Part shown: positions 6,131-6,243 of the stretch, one piece after another
Numbering within the stretch: position 1 is the first letter of the stretch
Layout: every line of letters begins with the position of its first letter
DNA from: an uncultured Chlorobiota bacterium
GTDB lineage: Bacteria > Bacteroidota > Bacteroidia > Bacteroidales > JAADGE01
Length of the DNA: 6,243 nucleotides
Direction: 5' to 3'
Assembly: GCA_947311125.1 (NCBI GenBank)
Contig: CAMZKI010000146.1
Span: forward strand, 1-6,243
Notes under the pieces: generated by a model
Databases searched by the model: none
What the model was told of the DNA's origin: nothing
Seen by the model: only the letters and a program-made list of their open reading frames with translations
Translations under genes and position numbers: made by a program

Positions 6131-6243
6131 TTATAAAGAAAGAGTTCTCGGAGCAAGAAGAATTATAAATTAAATACAGACAGGTTTGGAATTTGCAAAA
6201 AATAATTCGGAATACAATTGGTCTGATAAAATAATTCTTATAG
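6131..6243. repeat. Right arm of the 113-bp inverted repeat, probable artefactual copy
   Basis: Read on the plus strand, this arm repeats the NlpC/P60 C-terminus (YKERVLGARRIIN and stop, 6132-6173) and the receiver start from TTG at 6186, ending mid-codon at the last base. The match runs right up to the window edge, so the real length of the repeat is unknown. It is separated from the left arm by a 72-bp spacer (6059-6130). A perfect fold-back copy spanning two gene ends with no function of its own points to an amplification chimera or assembly error rather than evolved DNA. Confidence 0.9.

Noticed and set aside
5946..6243. Inverted repeat as an invertible promoter (phase-variation switch) or insertion-element ends
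   Set aside because: The arms are coding sequence of two ordinary genes, the 72-bp spacer encodes part of one of them, and no recombinase or transposase is present. Inverting the spacer would simply break the gene.

Overview
The window looks like AT-rich chromosomal DNA from a member of the Bacteroidota. Three things point there. An exact TAnnTTTG -7 box with a TTG -33 element precedes the MarR gene. Shine-Dalgarno sequences are weak or absent. The gene content (a MarR-fadN fatty-acid unit, an exported C1B peptidase, and a receiver protein of the WSDKxILIAEDE type) is familiar from that phylum. Both window edges cut genes, and the right edge ends inside a perfect inverted repeat, so this may be a whole short contig. 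These taxonomic points are inference.

Layout. (1) Positions 1-2291, minus strand: a MarR-type regulator followed by a bifunctional 3-hydroxyacyl-CoA dehydrogenase/enoyl-CoA hydratase (FadN type), cut off by the left edge. Together they look like the front of a beta-oxidation operon. (2) Positions 2292-2421: a divergent control region with a well-formed Bacteroidota promoter for the MarR gene. A 12-bp direct repeat (17/18 bp with one indel) recurs at a 31-bp period around that promoter. (3) Positions 2422-3839, plus strand: a two-gene ABC transporter of the FetA-FetB (UPF0014) iron-export type. (4) Positions 3845-6129, minus strand: in transcription order, the C-terminal end of an NlpC/P60 cell-wall peptidase, a stand-alone response-regulator receiver, an exported bleomycin-hydrolase-like C1 peptidase, an intrinsic terminator, and ispF (isoprenoid precursor synthesis).

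The fadN-MarR pair is a plausible autoregulated lipid-catabolism unit, and its operator region also reaches the start of the divergent fetAB operon. The NlpC/P60, receiver and C1 peptidase genes are packed 12-13 bp apart and probably share a transcript. ispF follows the terminator by only 11 bp.

The most striking structure is a perfect 113-bp inverted repeat (5946-6058 and 6131-6243) around a 72-bp spacer that reaches the last base. It copies the end of one gene and the start of the next and destroys the upstream NlpC/P60 reading frame. I judge it most likely an assembly or amplification fold-back artefact. If so, true genomic sequence ends near 6130. I found no convincing new biological system. 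The points most worth checking are the repeat, the MarR operator architecture and the start of the receiver gene.
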